Below are positions 13,064 to 13,665 of a stretch of DNA of 13,665 nt, in pieces. The notes beneath the pieces were generated by a model. That model was not told the DNA's origin. It worked only from the letters and a program-made list of their open reading frames with translations, and ran no database searches. Position 1 is the stretch's first letter. Every line of letters starts with the position of its first letter. Origin of the DNA: Gemmatimonadota bacterium (GTDB taxonomy: Bacteria > Gemmatimonadota > Gemmatimonadetes > Gemmatimonadales > GWC2-71-9); assembly GCA_003221085.1 (NCBI GenBank), contig QHUD01000106.1:1-13665 (forward strand). Reading direction: 5' to 3'. The position numbers and the translations under genes are program-made.

Positions 13064-13665
13064 TTGAGCAGGCTGTCCGCCTTCTTCGCCTCGATCCAGC
13101 CCGGCTCCTTTTCGATATCGTGCACGATCTGGTAGTGCTCGGGCTGGGGCAGCACCGTCTTCAGGTACGCCGCATACTTCGCCGGATCGTCGATCGCCTC
13201 GCCATCCACGGTGTAGCCATGATGCGCATGCACGCCGATCTTGCGGTTGAACTTCGAGTCCGGCATCCGCAGCCAGCGGTCCCGGTCCGGAATGAACATG
13301 TTCAGGCGCTCCACAAGCTTGGTGATCTCCTGGCGGTACAGGTCGCGGCTGAGCTCGTTGAGTTTCGCCTTGTCGGGCTCGGTCTGGTGCTCCCGCTCGT
13401 CGTACCGGCCCTTCAGGCCCCACACATAGGCCCAGTGCGCCGACGACGAGTTGTCGGTGCCGAACAGATCGAACGCCGTGGGAATCCACTTGTAGAAGAA
13501 TCGCTGGATCACCTCGGGCGGCATCTTGCCGGCTTTCACGATGCGGAGCAGTCCGTTGTTCCCGGTGCCCAGGTGGAACGACTCCTCCTTGAGCATCGGA
13601 TTCATGGAGCGCGACAGCGGATCGAACGCTGACACGGAGAGCATGGTCAGCTGGAACTTCCCGTC
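13060..13665 (-). CDS. BoxB/PaaA-like diiron oxygenase, C-terminal part (start outside window)
   Basis: The last 201 residues of a protein resembling BoxB (benzoyl-CoA 2,3-epoxidase oxygenase component) and the PaaA/PaaC group of CoA-ester diiron epoxidases. The visible landmarks are DGKFQL and FDPLSRSMNPMLKEESFH at the start, where EESFH (Glu28, His31 of the fragment) is a diiron E-x-x-H ligand pair. Next come IPTAFDLFGTDNSS and GLKGRYDE, then PDSKFNRKIG near the C-terminus. The frame continues to the window edge; a methionine at 13644 is internal, since the similarity runs through it. The region after FNRKIG is shorter than I expect for BoxB. The stop overlaps the phosphodiesterase GTG by 4 bases, so this gene is upstream in the same operon. 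Substrate assignment from the fragment is uncertain. Confidence 0.7.
   Translation of the reverse strand, partial: DGKFQLTMLSVSAFDPLSRSMNPMLKEESFHLGTGNNGLLRIVKAGKMPPEVIQRFFYKWIPTAFDLFGTDNSSSAHWAYVWGLKGRYDEREHQTEPDKAKLNELSRDLYRQEITKLVERLNMFIPDRDRWLRMPDSKFNRKIGVHAHHGYTVDGEAIDDPAKYAAYLKTVLPQPEHYQIVHDIEKEPGWIEAKKADSLLK

Noticed and set aside
1..13665. CRISPR array, tRNA or rRNA genes, transposase or reverse transcriptase
   Set aside because: Looked for and not found. In particular, no reverse transcriptase or template repeat accompanies the four-helix-bundle relic, so a diversity-generating retroelement (whose Avd protein shares that fold) is not supported.

Overview
The window is high-GC DNA, about two thirds G+C by eye, with tightly packed and overlapping genes. 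Most products are complete; ribonuclease G at the left edge and a diiron oxygenase at the right edge run off the ends. The layout suggests a soil or aquatic bacterium of the Gemmatimonadota type: secreted imidazolonepropionase-like amidohydrolase pairs, M16 peptidase pairs, a BNR-type lipoprotein and a BoxB-like/hydroxyacyl-CoA dehydrogenase cluster. That placement is a guess from gene content and style, with no marker gene to prove it.

Left, plus strand (1-1523): the 3' part of ribonuclease G/E, then rplU (L21) and rpmA (L27), closed by a strong intrinsic terminator at 1560-1589. The obgE gene that often follows rpmA is absent. In its place (about 1590-1937) is a lower-GC patch holding the broken remains of a four-helix-bundle (S23/IVS-type) gene. 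The patch is bracketed by two inverted arrays of GGCGGCA units.

Centre, minus strand (9721 down to 1938): a compact six-gene unit whose genes overlap or lie 22 bases apart or less. In transcription order it encodes a cytoplasmic amidohydrolase-2 enzyme, a secreted DUF3108-like protein, a catalytic M16 zinc peptidase, a non-catalytic M16 partner fused to a DUF3108-like domain, an imidazolonepropionase-like amidohydrolase lipoprotein with an intact metal site, and a paralogue whose metal ligands are mostly lost. Two consecutive active/pseudoenzyme pairs in one transcript, plus a beta-rich domain that occurs both alone and fused, make this the most interesting coding region. A cell-envelope peptide-processing system (M16 protease followed by peptide or cyclic-amide hydrolysis) is a reasonable inference, not a demonstrated function.

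Right: a divergent lipoprotein with several Asp-box (BNR) motifs and a very clear ribosome-binding site (9994-11451, plus) converges on a minus-strand catabolic operon. That operon encodes a BoxB/PaaA-like diiron oxygenase (partial), a glycerophosphodiester phosphodiesterase and a 3-hydroxyacyl-CoA dehydrogenase, each junction being a 4-base stop/start overlap. A perfect 12-bp stem-loop sits between the two converging genes. No tRNA, rRNA, CRISPR array, intact insertion sequence, phage gene or replication origin was seen.
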